From Candidatus Omnitrophota bacterium (GTDB lineage Bacteria > Omnitrophota > Gorgyraeia > Gygaellales > Profunditerraquicolaceae): a DNA stretch of 46,472 nt. The stretch covers positions 1-46,472 of the forward strand of contig JAOAET010000031.1 of the NCBI GenBank assembly GCA_026416665.1, written 5' to 3'. Shown piece by piece: positions 17,109 to 24,941 of the stretch (the stretch's first letter is position 1; each line of letters begins with the position of its first letter). Under the pieces are notes generated by a model, which saw only the letters and a list, made by a program, of their open reading frames with translations, made no database searches and had not been told where the DNA came from. The translations under genes and the position numbers were made by a program.

Positions 17109-18980
17109 ATGTTAAAAAAAGTTAATAATATTATACTTGGTATTATCTTTTTTGCAATAAACTATTCTTACGCACAAACGCTATTTATAACTCAGGAGTA
17201 TGTAGGAAGTATTTTACAGAAAATCTCTTCCTGTCTCATTTATCCTACGGAAGCCCTTCAAAAAGGTTGGGAGGGTGTAGTAAAGGTCAGATTCACTATC
17301 TCTACTGATGGCCGAGTAAAAACAGTAGACATCGCTGAATCATCTGGCTATCCTCTGCTTGATGCTGCTGCGATATTAGCTATTAAAGACGCCAGCCCTT
17401 ATCCGTTACCCAAAGATTTTGACACGAATAAAGAACTAGAAATACTTTTGCCTGTTAACTACTCTCGCAATCTCACGGAGGTAACCACGGACTTTTCTCC
17501 AGAAACATATTTTGGCCTTAAACCGTTATCAGTTATCTCCCCAAATATCTCTCCCCCCCTTGTTACTAAAGAAGGAACTAGCGAAAAAGATACTCCATCA
17601 CACTCAGACATTGATAGAGAAACCTCTTTTAAAAAGATAACTACTGCGTCTTCCGACTCACTTATTCTGCCTAAGGATCCTGAAATAAAAGGATTTATTG
17701 AAATAGCTCTCAAGAACTTTCAACCTGCTCAAATTGCAAAGCAAGAGGTTGAACTTGCGGAGCTTAAAGTAATAGAAGCAAAACGTAACCTTTTACCAAG
17801 TGCTAAAATTTCAGCCTACGACTCAATAGGAACTGCTTTTAAAGTGGATTATGAAGAACGAGAAGTAAAATTAACAATCGAGCATCCTCTTTATTATGGT
17901 GGGAGACTACAGGATGCCCTTAAACAAGCTCAAATAAACTTAGAAATCACCAAGAGAAATTATAATAGAGTCTGCTATGATATTATTCAAAAGGCCGAAA
18001 CGGCTTTCTATTATTTAGTGGGCGGTAAAATGCATTATAGAGCAAAACAGGATCTTTTAAAAGAAGCTGAACAGCTCTTTACCATAATTTCCCATCTAAC
18101 GGATAAAGGGATGCTTGTTCCTTTAGAAAAACTTACTGCTGAATCTTGGCTAACTAAAATACAGTTCCAACTAGACAGCATAAAACAAGACAATTATATG
18201 TCGGAGTTAACCTTTAAACAAGTGTTAAACGTTAAAGAGACTCCTGTGGTGAAGAAAGAAGTACTTGAAGTCAGAAGACTAAACCTTGACTTTGATTACT
18301 GTTTAGAATTAGCGTTAAATAATCGTCCTGAAATGTATTTAAGCCAGCTTATGGTCAAACTTAAAGAATACGGAAAAAATATAGAATTAGCTAAAAATAA
18401 ATTTAGTATAGATGTTACTGCGGCCGGCGGTCTTTATCAAGGCGGTTATAAAAGCGAAAAAATGCGAAATTCTAGCACTTGGAATGTTGGATTAAAAGCT
18501 ACAAAACCACTTGGTGCAAATACCTTAACTTCCAGTGTCTTTTCAGAACGAGTCCAAAAGCGTCTCGGTCAGACCCAAGATACTAAAGCTTCCACGGTTA
18601 GTGGAGAACTGGGTATTTTAGATAATCTCAAGCGTATTTCTGAGGCTAAAGAAGCAGATGTACAGTTAGCAAGAGCGTTAAGTGATTTTAATGAAACCTC
18701 TAAAACAATTACCTTTGAGGTCCAAGATGCTTTTTTAAACTATCAAAAAGCTATTTTACAGCTTAACGAAGCAGAGGCAGAGATGAAATTTAGAAGACAT
18801 GAGTTTGAAGTTACTAAAACCCGCGCTCTCGTAGGAGAAATTAGCATTACCTCTGCGATGGAATCACTTTTCCGCTTTTCGGAAGCACAAACTACTTATT
18901 ATCAAGCTATTACAAATTATTTTATATCTATAGCTAATCTAAAAAAAGCAACAGGCTATTCTCTATCTGTAGATCTCTAA
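17109..18980 (+). CDS. TonB C-terminal domain fused to a TolC-family outer-membrane protein
   Basis: This 623-residue protein has a signal peptide (residues 1-22, ending SYAQ). Residues ~40-116 match a TonB C-terminal domain: YPTEALQKGWEGVVKVRFTI, then STDGRVKTVDIAESSGYPLLDAAAILAI. Residues ~120-190 are a Ser/Thr/Pro-rich linker. Residues ~195-620 are a TolC/OEP domain with the usual two repeats of long coiled-coil helices (AKQEVELAELKVIEAKRNLLPSAKIS; a late NFNETSKTI-like DFNETSKTITFEVQDAFLNY). TolC proteins form the outer-membrane exit duct for RND and type I systems. TonB-C normally sits at the end of an inner-membrane protein and touches outer-membrane receptors, so placing it at the N-terminus of an outer-membrane channel is odd. 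It may dock to peptidoglycan or adaptor proteins. It is probably the exit duct for the RND pump encoded 6 kb downstream, which lacks its own. Confidence 0.88.
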   Translation: MLKKVNNIILGIIFFAINYSYAQTLFITQEYVGSILQKISSCLIYPTEALQKGWEGVVKVRFTISTDGRVKTVDIAESSGYPLLDAAAILAIKDASPYPLPKDFDTNKELEILLPVNYSRNLTEVTTDFSPETYFGLKPLSVISPNISPPLVTKEGTSEKDTPSHSDIDRETSFKKITTASSDSLILPKDPEIKGFIEIALKNFQPAQIAKQEVELAELKVIEAKRNLLPSAKISAYDSIGTAFKVDYEEREVKLTIEHPLYYGGRLQDALKQAQINLEITKRNYNRVCYDIIQKAETAFYYLVGGKMHYRAKQDLLKEAEQLFTIISHLTDKGMLVPLEKLTAESWLTKIQFQLDSIKQDNYMSELTFKQVLNVKETPVVKKEVLEVRRLNLDFDYCLELALNNRPEMYLSQLMVKLKEYGKNIELAKNKFSIDVTAAGGLYQGGYKSEKMRNSSTWNVGLKATKPLGANTLTSSVFSERVQKRLGQTQDTKASTVSGELGILDNLKRISEAKEADVQLARALSDFNETSKTITFEVQDAFLNYQKAILQLNEAEAEMKFRRHEFEVTKTRALVGEISITSAMESLFRFSEAQTTYYQAITNYFISIANLKKATGYSLSVDL

Positions 18981-19098
18981 AAAATAAAAAAGTTTGTTAA
19001 CTCAAACAAAATTTAGTTTTCCCCCTTGAAATCTTAAAGTTTTCCTATTATACTTGAAGTAGATATAATTTATAGATATATAAAGAATCTTTGAGTAA

Positions 19099-19194
19099 AT
19101 CCTTACCGATAAAGCCTGCTTTAAAGCGGGAAAGCCACGGACGAGTGAGGAAAGAGAATTTATTAACACGAAGGCCGGGTTGCCGAAGAAGGAT
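19099..19194 (+). promoter_or_regulatory. GEMM-like (c-di-GMP-I type) leader, degenerate
   Basis: Segments recall the c-di-GMP-I riboswitch: GATAAAG (19108-19114), then hairpin CCTGC-TTTAAA-GCGGG, AAAGCCACGG (19131-19140) and GGCCGGGTTGCCGAAG (19173-19188). An outer helix ATCCTT/AAGGAT (19099-19104 with 19189-19194) encloses them. Compared with the good GEMM element at 38435, the GGCAAAC strand and the GACGC strand around the ligand pocket are missing. It may be a variant with changed ligand, or a relic. The 3' half overlaps the terminator stem at 19175. Confidence 0.4.
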
Positions 19195-19210
19195 AGGTAA
19201 CTCGGTTTTT
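19175..19210 (+). terminator. Expression-platform terminator before the 736-residue protein gene
   Basis: CCGGGTTGCC (19175-19184) pairs over 10 bp with GGTAACTCGG (19196-19205), followed by TTTTT (19206-19210), 16 nt before the ATG. The left arm is also the 3' part of the GEMM-like leader, so folding of the leader would block the terminator. That is the layout of an ON switch (inference). Confidence 0.65.
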
Positions 19211-19226
19211 AATTTTAAGGAGAAAA

Positions 19227-21437
19227 ATGGTAGAAATTTTAGTTTTAACCATAAAAAAATTAACTAAAACCTTTAGGAAAACCTCTTTTTTTCTTTTCTC
19301 TTCTCTCTTTATAATAGCGCAGAACAACGGCCTGATCATTAAATGTTCGACTGCTGAAGAACTTCCAATTGCATATTTAGAATATGCAACCAATAAAATT
19401 CAGCAAGGTTATGACCCAGAGGTTTTTACTCACATTGATTTAAGATTACATAATCGAGTAGAGGCGCGTAACCAGGCAGAACAGATTGTATCGGGTTCTT
19501 ATTCTGCTTATTTTGAAGCTGACGAAGTAACTCATTTTCTTAATATGCTTCATAAGTATAACTGTGATACCGCTAGAGCAGAAATATTACGATTAGGACA
19601 ACAAAATGAAAAGGTAGCAAGTGTAATGGGTGAATTTATATACTTACCTAACACAGATGGCAAGATAACTTATTTTACTGATGGGTTAGCCACCACAATA
19701 CTTAAGGAACGAGTTGTTGACGAATACGGTAATGTCCAACTGAGAAATACCTATAATATGAAGTATAATGATGATCGCCTCCTAACTTCGTATGATTCGG
19801 AAACCACAGATAACCTGGGTAACAAAACTTATATTTCCCGTTATGATATTGTCTATACACCTGACTCTGTATTTTATGCCACACACGAAACAAATGCCGT
19901 CAAAAATATCTTATCCTATCGTGAAAAAATTATTGATTCTTCTTTACAAACCACAGAAATTCTATGGCAAGCTCACAAATATGAATGGCATTTTCTGAAA
20001 GCTTTTACAATTTGGCAGATCCAACAGATAGATGATAAAAAATCATTTAGTTGGTATAACCGTCTAAATATTGAATACCGAGATCCCCTACATCCTACGT
20101 CTTACGATGAAATTGGTGAAAGACCTCATCTTTTACGCAACGGAGAGAATCTCGGAACGATGTTAAAAGCAAACTATGTAGCACATATTGAAGATATACT
20201 CTATAATCAACGTGACCAGATAGAACATTCTAAAGAAACTCGCTGGGATGCTCACTCAAGCTTAGGAACTGTTCCTTTAACCTTCCAAGAATGGTTTGAC
20301 GAAGAACAAGGAAAAGCCTTCAGTGATAAATGCGTAAAAACCGTTTCAATCATCGATAATACTTATAAAGATGCACCACATTTATTTGGTAAAGATGTTG
20401 ATCCCGATCCTGCCCGTATCATCAAAACTTCTCAGAACATCTCTACTTATTCTCCCGACGGATCTCACAGCAATCAGATTAAAACAGTTGAATTTATTTA
20501 TGATGAGCGTTTTAAGTTGTTAGATGCTGAAGGCAATTTAATTGGTCAGGGTCATAATCAGGATTATAAAGATTATTGGTATGAAGTACCTGGTAAAGGA
20601 ACTGTGGCTCTCTTGAGTGAACAAGCTGGTTGTGATAAAAATGGCAAACCAATATGGAGATTCTTTTTCTATAATGGAAACATGCAGAAAACCTATGTTG
20701 ATGTAACAAAAGAACCTGCTATTATAAAAACACTCACTGCGGAGGGAATAAAATATCAATATCGCGATGCTAATGGCAATCTATTTGAAATCGCTGTGGA
20801 ACTGGATGAGGGAGGAAAACCTTTCTTTATTATCACTCAGACGCATGAAAAAATCTCCACGCCTTCTCTAACTATAGAAGATGGTAAAAGCGGTTGGTAT
20901 GAGCAAGAAGGCTCCCTAGAGTTTATTATTCTTGATGGCAAACCAATGATTGAAAAAGAAAACGTAGTTACAAAACAGTACGACAAATATGCTACATCAA
21001 TTAATGAAAAAATTACCGGTAACATTGTTTCCCAAAATGAAACAGCTAATTGGTATAAGTATGAGTTGGTGGATAAGTCGGATGGAGAACGATTGAATAA
21101 AAATTATAAGCTGATAAATAGTAAAAAGATAGAAACTAATTGGGAACCATCTATAGATCCCGAAAGAAAATATGCTACAATACGAACTATTAACACTTCT
21201 TATCAATATAATAATAATTTAAATATCTTAGGCGATTCCAACGACCCAGATGCCTGGGCTGATGGTATCACTTCTACAGGCTCAATTGAAGGATGGAATA
21301 CTTCTATGACATCAACAGGAAATAATTTCTTTGGTCATTATCGAAGAAATATTAAAGAAAATTATATTGTTCAAGATGGTACTGGATTACCTTTAAGAAT
21401 AGAGTATATTGAAGATGAACATAAGGAACTACCATAG
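19227..21437 (+). CDS. Large exported protein of unknown function
   Basis: This 736-residue protein begins at an ATG preceded by AAGGAG (19217-19222). The first ~17 residues are basic, then TSFFLFSSLFIIAQNNGLII forms a hydrophobic stretch that could be an unusually long signal peptide. The mature part is rich in Asn, Asp, Tyr and Thr. It has short beta-like units, such as GNVQLRNTYNMKYNDDRLLTSYD and ISRYDIVYTPDSVFYATHE, which recall YD/Rhs-like strand repeats without a clear periodicity. I see no catalytic motif. It is followed, 66 nt later, by another exported protein gene with its own strong ribosome-binding site. Expression is probably controlled by the leader and terminator at 19099-19210. 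A surface or secreted structural role fits, but it is a guess. Confidence 0.7.
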   Translation: MVEILVLTIKKLTKTFRKTSFFLFSSLFIIAQNNGLIIKCSTAEELPIAYLEYATNKIQQGYDPEVFTHIDLRLHNRVEARNQAEQIVSGSYSAYFEADEVTHFLNMLHKYNCDTARAEILRLGQQNEKVASVMGEFIYLPNTDGKITYFTDGLATTILKERVVDEYGNVQLRNTYNMKYNDDRLLTSYDSETTDNLGNKTYISRYDIVYTPDSVFYATHETNAVKNILSYREKIIDSSLQTTEILWQAHKYEWHFLKAFTIWQIQQIDDKKSFSWYNRLNIEYRDPLHPTSYDEIGERPHLLRNGENLGTMLKANYVAHIEDILYNQRDQIEHSKETRWDAHSSLGTVPLTFQEWFDEEQGKAFSDKCVKTVSIIDNTYKDAPHLFGKDVDPDPARIIKTSQNISTYSPDGSHSNQIKTVEFIYDERFKLLDAEGNLIGQGHNQDYKDYWYEVPGKGTVALLSEQAGCDKNGKPIWRFFFYNGNMQKTYVDVTKEPAIIKTLTAEGIKYQYRDANGNLFEIAVELDEGGKPFFIITQTHEKISTPSLTIEDGKSGWYEQEGSLEFIILDGKPMIEKENVVTKQYDKYATSINEKITGNIVSQNETANWYKYELVDKSDGERLNKNYKLINSKKIETNWEPSIDPERKYATIRTINTSYQYNNNLNILGDSNDPDAWADGITSTGSIEGWNTSMTSTGNNFFGHYRRNIKENYIVQDGTGLPLRIEYIEDEHKELP

Positions 21438-21503
21438 TTATATTCTAAGGTATCTAAGTATAAAGTGTAAAAAGAAAGTTTTAAATTTAAAAAGGAGAGA
21501 ATC

Positions 21504-23327
21504 ATGAAGAAACTACTATTCTTATTTATACTAATCATACTAAATTTCATTTCTCCGAAAGCCTTTTGTGAAGTTCCGTCTGTATCAGGAAAAGTGACGC
21601 CTGGAAATGAGAATCTAAATGATAATTGGACAATAACTGCTAAAAAAACTACCATTTACACCCACACGAAATACGACGAGTATGGCGACGAACAAACGGT
21701 TTATTCTAAACAAAAAAGTAGAAAATTCAGATGGAGAAATAAAACAGCAATTGACTCCAAGGATCCTAGAACCGCTTCTGATGACAAAGAAGTAGAAGTG
21801 GGAGAAAAAGAATGGGCTGTTGATGAAACTGTCTCGGAAACTTATGGAAGTTGGCACGCTGGAAGTGTCAAAACTGATTTTGTTATTAATTCATCAGTTT
21901 CGGCTAACTCTAGTGACCAAGAGGCTCGCGATGTAGAAAGTAAATTTTCAAATGTTGAAAATAGTTTAAACAATCTTTCCTATACTGAAGATCTTAAAGA
22001 TATCTTAAATAAGAACGGTATCACACTTTCCGCTACCAACAAACATGTAATACAACATTTGTATAACGAAAACGGCAGACTCATAGGCGGTAAATATCTT
22101 GAAGATGGTTCTATGATTGACTATAACCTAGACGGGAAAAAAGAAGAGGTGCATAACGAATTTACACAGTGGACTATTTCGACTCGGAATAGCTCTGGCA
22201 TTGAAGTCCCAGAGTATGTTTCTGATAACAATGGGGGGATGAAATACAATGATAAAATAACAGCAAGAGTCCGTGTTATTACCCGAGAGGGTACCAATAT
22301 AGGCGGAGATAATATTGTCATCGGTGGTCAGCTGTTATTTGGCTACACCGGAATGGTAGGTAGATCCTTGGCAACAGCTGACTCACAAGATGGAACTTTC
22401 AAGCAGGGCGATCCTTACGGCTATTCTGCCAATATTAACTACACTCCTTTGGATTCAAAAAATCTTATTTATGCTAATGGCAACTGGCTTCCCCAGACTG
22501 CTTACAGTATTAGCTTAGACTGGAACGAAGCAGGAGGCAACAAAAGTAACATTAATCTTGAAAATTTTGCTCCGGGTAACGGTTTGAAGGTAGAAAAGAC
22601 CTCAAATGGAAACTTTAATTTTAGTGGGGATGTTCATCCTCTTATCAATTACGCTATTAATGGTACAGGTGGAGAGAAAAAGAATAATATTACTGACAAC
22701 GTATCCTTGCTCGTCACAAAAACCACCTACTCCTATAATGCTAATGGCACAATTACTGGCATAAACCAGCGCGCACTAACTTCTTCGTTCCGTGTTACCA
22801 ATCTCGGTCAAAAGAATGATAAAACTGCGGTTACTCGTATGCAACTTGATGGCTATAAAGCGGAAGCGTCATTTAGCGAGAAAACAGGATGGTACATTAG
22901 TGACGAATACATGCTGTGGAACGAAGTGAATAGATTTGATCCTTGGACCAAAGGCACATTAACAAAGGTTGACGATCATTTGGCTCTGATAGTTAACCAC
23001 AAAGATGTTTCTAAGGATTTCTATAATAAGAATCCCGCCCTTCTTACAGGTGGAAAACCCGATGAAAACGGCAATTATGTCTTTGGCATTAGATGTGATG
23101 ACCCTGCTACCCAACAAGCACTAGAAGCACATGTCGGCAAAGAAGTAAATATCATGTGGCAGTATTATGTAAAAGATACTCCATCTAGCAGTTTTGATGG
23201 TTATATTATACTTGCACATCCCCAAGACCCAGCAGTACAATATCATCTTAAAAATGACAAAATGGAGAAGGTCACACAGTGGGGTGGCACATGGGATCGT
23301 ACCACCCAATATGTAGTAATTAACTAA
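21504..23327 (+). CDS. Exported protein of unknown function, Asn/Thr-rich
   Basis: This 607-residue protein has a clear signal peptide (MKKLLFLFILIILNFISPKAFC) and a strong AAAGGAGAG ribosome-binding site. The mature protein is hydrophilic, with a mixed beta-rich look (TGKVTPGNENLNDN-type openings, then repeated Y-T-T, K-K-T-T and N-G-T-I segments). The C-terminal third, with NYVFGIRCDDPATQQALEAHVGKEVNIMWQYYV and a last WDRTTQYVVIN strand, looks like a separate small domain. I recognise no family and no catalytic residues. It belongs with the preceding exported protein, sharing strand, spacing and composition. The two may be a secreted pair controlled by the same leader. Convergent or divergent genes are not close. 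Confidence 0.7.
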   Translation: MKKLLFLFILIILNFISPKAFCEVPSVSGKVTPGNENLNDNWTITAKKTTIYTHTKYDEYGDEQTVYSKQKSRKFRWRNKTAIDSKDPRTASDDKEVEVGEKEWAVDETVSETYGSWHAGSVKTDFVINSSVSANSSDQEARDVESKFSNVENSLNNLSYTEDLKDILNKNGITLSATNKHVIQHLYNENGRLIGGKYLEDGSMIDYNLDGKKEEVHNEFTQWTISTRNSSGIEVPEYVSDNNGGMKYNDKITARVRVITREGTNIGGDNIVIGGQLLFGYTGMVGRSLATADSQDGTFKQGDPYGYSANINYTPLDSKNLIYANGNWLPQTAYSISLDWNEAGGNKSNINLENFAPGNGLKVEKTSNGNFNFSGDVHPLINYAINGTGGEKKNNITDNVSLLVTKTTYSYNANGTITGINQRALTSSFRVTNLGQKNDKTAVTRMQLDGYKAEASFSEKTGWYISDEYMLWNEVNRFDPWTKGTLTKVDDHLALIVNHKDVSKDFYNKNPALLTGGKPDENGNYVFGIRCDDPATQQALEAHVGKEVNIMWQYYVKDTPSSSFDGYIILAHPQDPAVQYHLKNDKMEKVTQWGGTWDRTTQYVVIN

Positions 23328-23415
23328 GTATCTATTCGTGCTTTAGAGTAAGTCGGATATATATAATATATAGAGTTTCATTTTTCAGCTGTATTCTTTC
23401 CTCTCCTCAAATTCA

Positions 23416-23443
23416 TTGACTTGTAGTGATAATGCGATATTTT
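23416..23443 (+). promoter_or_regulatory. Possible promoter of the 250-residue exported protein gene
   Basis: TTGACT (23416-23421), a 16-nt spacer and TATTTT (23438-23443) lie 25 nt before the ATG at 23469. The -10 is poor, so this is weak evidence. Confidence 0.3.
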
Positions 23444-23468
23444 AAAATGAGAAAAGTAGACTTTTAAC

Positions 23469-24221
23469 ATGGGTAATAAAAAAATCATAATGGTTTTGGT
23501 AACTTCTTTTTGCTGGATAGTTCCTTTTTGCTTTGCTCAAGAAATAAAACCAGAAACTTTAGAATTCATTGTGGAAGGTAGGGTAGTTGCAGAATCCCAT
23601 CAAGGGCAGAGTTGGCTTGTGCTGTATGGAAAAGATGGCCGAACTTACCTTCTTTACGGAAAACTTCTAGATAAAATTAATACCCTCCGTCAGCAGCTAG
23701 GCGAGAAAAATCTTTTTGCTCTTAAAGGATTTAATAATAGAAAAGGTAAGGTAGAATGTAGAAATAAACAGGTGTTAAATGAAGAAGGCCAGCTTTTTCC
23801 GGAAAGCACCTGTCTACGCTTTCGTGGTTATGAGGTCACTGAGATATTAGACGTAACGATCTCTGACGAGATTATACCCCCTCCAGAACATGACCTAGAG
23901 GAAGAAAAATTAGCCAAGGAACGTCTACAGAAAGGCATTCCTATGCCTGAATTCCTTGCAGAGCGACGAGGACGATTACGCTCAGTAAATATAAAAGGTC
24001 CCATAAAGTCTTTTGAAATCGAATTTAAAGATAAAAATGGCCAGTTGATTACAGAATCTTTCTTTCTTAGCGACCAAACAAAGGTTTATAAGAAGACTCC
24101 AACTATTGACGGTGTAGTTGTAGGAATCGATGGTCTAAAAGATGGGCAGTTTATCACTGTTGTCTATCTCAAGAAAGATAATAAAAACATTGCCCAATTT
24201 ATCACCATTACTAATGAGTAA
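23469..24221 (+). CDS. Small exported protein of unknown function
   Basis: This 250-residue protein has a signal peptide (KKIIMVLVTSFCWIVPFCFAQ). The mature part seems to have two small beta domains. Residues ~30-115 read like an OB-like strand set (FIVEGRVVAESHQGQSWLVLYGKDGRTYLLYG, then KNLFALKGFNNRKGKVEC). Residues ~165-250 hold a second beta unit (RLRSVNIKGPIKSFEIEFKDKNGQL, ending FITVVYLKKDNKNIAQFITI). A charged helical linker, EEEKLAKERLQKG, joins them. The gene has its own upstream gap of 141 bp and no strong ribosome-binding site. No function can be assigned; a periplasmic binding or assembly role is possible from the fold outline only. Confidence 0.65.
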   Translation: MGNKKIIMVLVTSFCWIVPFCFAQEIKPETLEFIVEGRVVAESHQGQSWLVLYGKDGRTYLLYGKLLDKINTLRQQLGEKNLFALKGFNNRKGKVECRNKQVLNEEGQLFPESTCLRFRGYEVTEILDVTISDEIIPPPEHDLEEEKLAKERLQKGIPMPEFLAERRGRLRSVNIKGPIKSFEIEFKDKNGQLITESFFLSDQTKVYKKTPTIDGVVVGIDGLKDGQFITVVYLKKDNKNIAQFITITNE

Positions 24222-24941
24222 TTTTGTTCTCTCTGCCCTTCCCCAAATCAGAAATGTTGTGTTTAGCTATAAGCAAATATATTATTTAATAAAATGACAT
24301 GGCGATTTCAAATGAAAATACCAGTAGCCATCTATCCAGCAAGAACCTTGACACCTACTATTCTAGTAGTAGGGATGTCCAAGAAAAGAACAGCATTTGA
24401 AGCTTGCCGTTGTTCACAAAATAGAATCGTAAATAAGAAACAAGTAAAATTATTGAAGTATAAATCAAATGTAGTCGGTTGTTTTCAATATCTTCCAACG
24501 CTCTTTGAAAAAACTAAGGCAAGTAAATCAACGCATAGAGTCTTTAAAGAAACCATTAATTGCTTCGGATTTTTCCTTTACCGATAACATAAAGTGTTTT
24601 GTTAACTTTAAAGCATCTCTTTTGTTCCCTATATAATACTTTGCCTCTTAATTATAAAAATTTTGTAATTTCGGTGGCTAATGTAATTATTAGATTTATT
24701 TTACCTATAAAAAAGTAACTTAATTTACACTTTCTTGCATATTACCTCATTTTACCTTTTTGCTTGCCTTTAGTGTTGATTTATGTTAAATTAACAAATG
24801 GTTGTGGTTAACTTGAATTGAAAAAATTTTCTACTAATAAAAAAAACAGAACTGATTTAATCATTATTATAGATAAGAGGTCAATCTTCTTTAACGAAGA
24901 AGGAAAAAGACCTCTTTTTCTTTAAAAGTTTTTAAATACTC
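24222..24941 (+). other. 720-bp gene-free stretch upstream of the RND operon
   Basis: No convincing gene is seen. A plus-strand frame at 24294-24587 has no ribosome-binding site and an unconvincing composition. The minus strand has short open pieces (about 24320-24430) that could be relics. The right part (24600-24870) is extremely AT-rich, with -10-like TATAAT at 24632-24637 and a possible TTGCCT-16 nt-TTAAAT promoter at 24764-24791. A terminator-type hairpin closes the stretch (24875-24919). Confidence 0.5.
24875..24919 (+). terminator. Terminator-type leader hairpin before the RND operon
   Basis: AAGAGGTC (24875-24882) pairs with GACCTCTT (24909-24916). An inner helix, CTTCTTT with GAAGAAG, closes on an AAC loop, and TTTTT follows. 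Only 22 nt remain before the ATG at 24942, too few for a promoter. It is therefore either an attenuator in the RND leader or the end of an upstream transcript that the RND transcript must pass. Confidence 0.65.

Noticed and set aside
24294-24587. A 97-codon plus-strand frame in the gap before the RND operon
   Set aside because: It has no ribosome-binding site, its composition does not look like a protein, and no promoter or neighbour supports it. The opposite strand has equally short open pieces.
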